64,000 nucleotides of DNA, from positions 16,223 to 80,222 of the forward strand of contig SJOL01002129.1 in the NCBI GenBank assembly GCA_004794785.1, in the 5' to 3' direction. The DNA is from Opisthorchis felineus. Taxonomy: Eukaryota; Platyhelminthes; Trematoda; Opisthorchiida; Opisthorchiidae. Made by a program: the position numbers and the translations under genes. The first letter of the stretch is position 1. Every line of letters starts with the position of its first letter. This document shows positions 57,401-60,400 of the stretch, in pieces. The notes under the pieces were generated by a model. The model was not told the origin of the DNA. It saw only the letters and a program-made list of their open reading frames with translations, and searched no databases.

Positions 57401-60400
57401 ATCATTTCCTATCCCCCCTACGGTCCTATGTCCTCGGTTTTACACGGGCTGGAAGAAGCTCAATTGACTGCATTTATGGCTCAGCACAAACCGCATGTGA
57501 CACTGTTCGTTGTGCTCGGGAATCCGTCAACCTAGTTCGATGTGACACACCAATCCGAAAACGGATACCGGCTTTGGATACCTACCGAATCGCCAGCTTC
57601 AGTTCCTCTGGGGCTTATCCGTAGTAACTATTAAGTGTAGGGAAAAATGAGCAAACTTTGTTGCCTATTCTTGCATGGTTGCATGCGAGTAGCTGTCTTT
57701 CCGATCCAATGATAGTCACTCTCTTGCGATTCCAGCCAATCACGCCAGACATATACGATTGGACCTGTGAAAGGCATGCATTCATTCTCTGCAGTATCCT
57801 CTTGATTACGGATTCCTAATATAAGAAAACCATTCTGACAAGTCCACAACCTAACTTCGCCAGTGGGTTCACTTTGCACACCATTCTTTTAGGAGCTATA
57901 ATTCGGTGACTAAACTCCGTTAAGTGTCCCTCTTTCTACCGTCAACGTGGCGACACGACGAATCTTGACAGTTGTTATGCATGCTCGCCTGACTACCTCA
58001 ATCGGAATGACTCATCCAAACAACACAACGCCCCATCATAGCAGTATAACCTACGTGTAAGTCTTATGAGTTTTCTCGCATGCTTTGTGAAAACAACTTT
58101 GCAACAACTGTTGTCAGGCCGTTGACCCAGGTTGTATGAAGTTGGTGTACAGTAAAGATCGGTGGAATTCCGGTCTCATCATTTGATGTTTCTTCGGTTG
58201 CCTTTGAGGATGGATTTGGATAAAGCTGCTTTGGTTTTCTGAGTATCAACGACTGTGAAGTAAGTCGCCCGATGAGACTTTGTGCGTAAACTTCTGGGTC
58301 CGCCAGCTAGACTCTTTCGAAATGTGTCGACCGACAGAACTACAATTTAATTTGGTTTTATTCGGATTTATTGTTTCCAGTCCATTATCAGTAGTATGTA
58401 ATATATACACAGCAGATTATTTTACTAGCAACACAAGAACAGACCGAGGAGAAGGCTGGATGCACACAGTCGATTCGTGTCTTGTCATTCGACGGTACCT
58501 CCGCTTTTCAGCTTGTGAAGCGCCATGACCGTGAATAGCAGCACTGATTTCAAATAAATGTTGCACTATTGGTGGTTTACTTGTTTTCTGTCCACCTGAT
58601 AAGTCTTCACAGGTCCACTTCCACTGGGAAAACGGTAGACCGTCAACATAAACGCAACAGTGAGAACCATAGAATGGCATCGTCATTGAACATGATCACT
58701 GATCATATTTAGGTTTGCGATCTTTATTGTCTTCAATATGACGCCGGTTTTTGAGCTTGCCAAAGATGAGTTTTGTTCACCCATTTTCAGAGTGTTCCGC
58801 GACTCAGTCTGCCCACATACCGTGCTCTAACTGACCTTCTTCGACCGGTGCAGCGTATCTTCGTCAGCAGCAGCTGGACCAGCCTGATGCCTCCGCAATT
58901 CGCTTTGTTTGGTGATGCGGGAATTCCCTGTGACTATGAAATTCTGAATTTAAAGACCTATCATAGTCGGTCTCAAGTGTTCAAAAGTGAGTTATCGTTC
59001 GAATGAACCACCATGTTGTTTGTTTCACTGATCGTCGAACAACATGGGTTTTTGTTGTGCGGCTCATCGACAGAAATTTCTTGGAAGACCCTGGTGACTG
59101 TTTCATGTTTAACTTCTGAGTTACGGACGCGTTGCTCGGCCATCCTTATCACGAAGGTAATATCTGGCCAAAATGCGGGAGGATATTGATTTGAGCCATC
59201 GGTTTTTGTGAAACGTGCAACGCTTGTGATTCGCAACAAGAACTGAAAAAATGTGCGATGTCTCACCATAGGTTGACTTTGCCTTGTAGGCTGTAGTCCA
59301 TAACCGTACATTGGAAATCTCGTGACTAACTACGGAATCTACAAACATACCTGTGGGTAACGTTTCGCTTTAGACCGAGCGAAGGCGCTTTCGTGTTGAT
59401 TAGGTTTCGAGGTGAACGACGTTTCCGATCTGTTTCGTAACTTCAGTCACATGAAATGTTTTGACTGTTTAGCCCTTCGTTTGTTCACGTTTTTGAACAT
59501 AATAGAAAGTAGAATGGAAGTTCTTAAATGTGATATGAGGAATCTGCTTTGGCTGAACAAATTCGCATTGGATCTAAGTCTGATACGTTTGAAGTTCTTT
59601 TGTTTCTTGGACGGACGTCACTCTCCTATACTATTTTCATACAGCGTGGTATTCTTCAGAAAAAAACCTTATAGAGGAGAAAATTTTGGAGATGTGGAAT
59701 TTTTCTCCGACAGCCGTATCCCTCGAAAAAACACCTCTGTCGCCCCCGGAACCGAAGGCACACTCCCTAGACGCCTCCAATGGTAGTGAGATCTATCGAC
59801 ATATTATGTTGTAAGCCCGGATTCTACACAACCGCGCCGCTCTTTACTTGATCGGAACATTGCAGGTGTGAACCCGATCCCGGCATCTCGGCTGCTCCCC
59901 CGTCTAGGCTTGGGCAGCCTAGCAGTAGCTTGCTTCCTTCGGCTGGCCTAGCAGCTTAGGCACCGAAAGGGTGTTACAGATGAACGATCTTTACCACCAT
60001 TTTATATGTCCTTTATTCGTCCGAACATTTTTGCAGCCGCAATACAGATTGGGGTAAGTGTGGATGAAGATGGGATGCTTTGCTTACGTTGTTCTATTGG
60101 AATACGCCATTTGCTACGGATTATCTTGTTTGCTGGTTCTTATTCGAGTTTATGTAGGTGAAAAGGTAGCTCGCAACGACTAAGATGATGGGGCCAATGG
60201 TGGCTATTCTGAATAACGCGCAGCTACATGCCTCGTCAACCTACTGTGTGATTTGGCTAGGGGAGGACCGTGTACCAGGAAGGAAAATCTACTCCACTCA
60301 CTTAGGGCTTTTCATCGGGCTTCGCTGAAACGTGTATCGTTCTCGGAAATGCTTACATTTCATCCGTTTCTGCAGTGGGATCCTTTAATATGCAGGACAA

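Noticed and set aside
59412..59786. 124-codon plus-strand open frame in intron 18
   Set aside because: Exons 18 and 19 join in phase without it and no domain is recognised.
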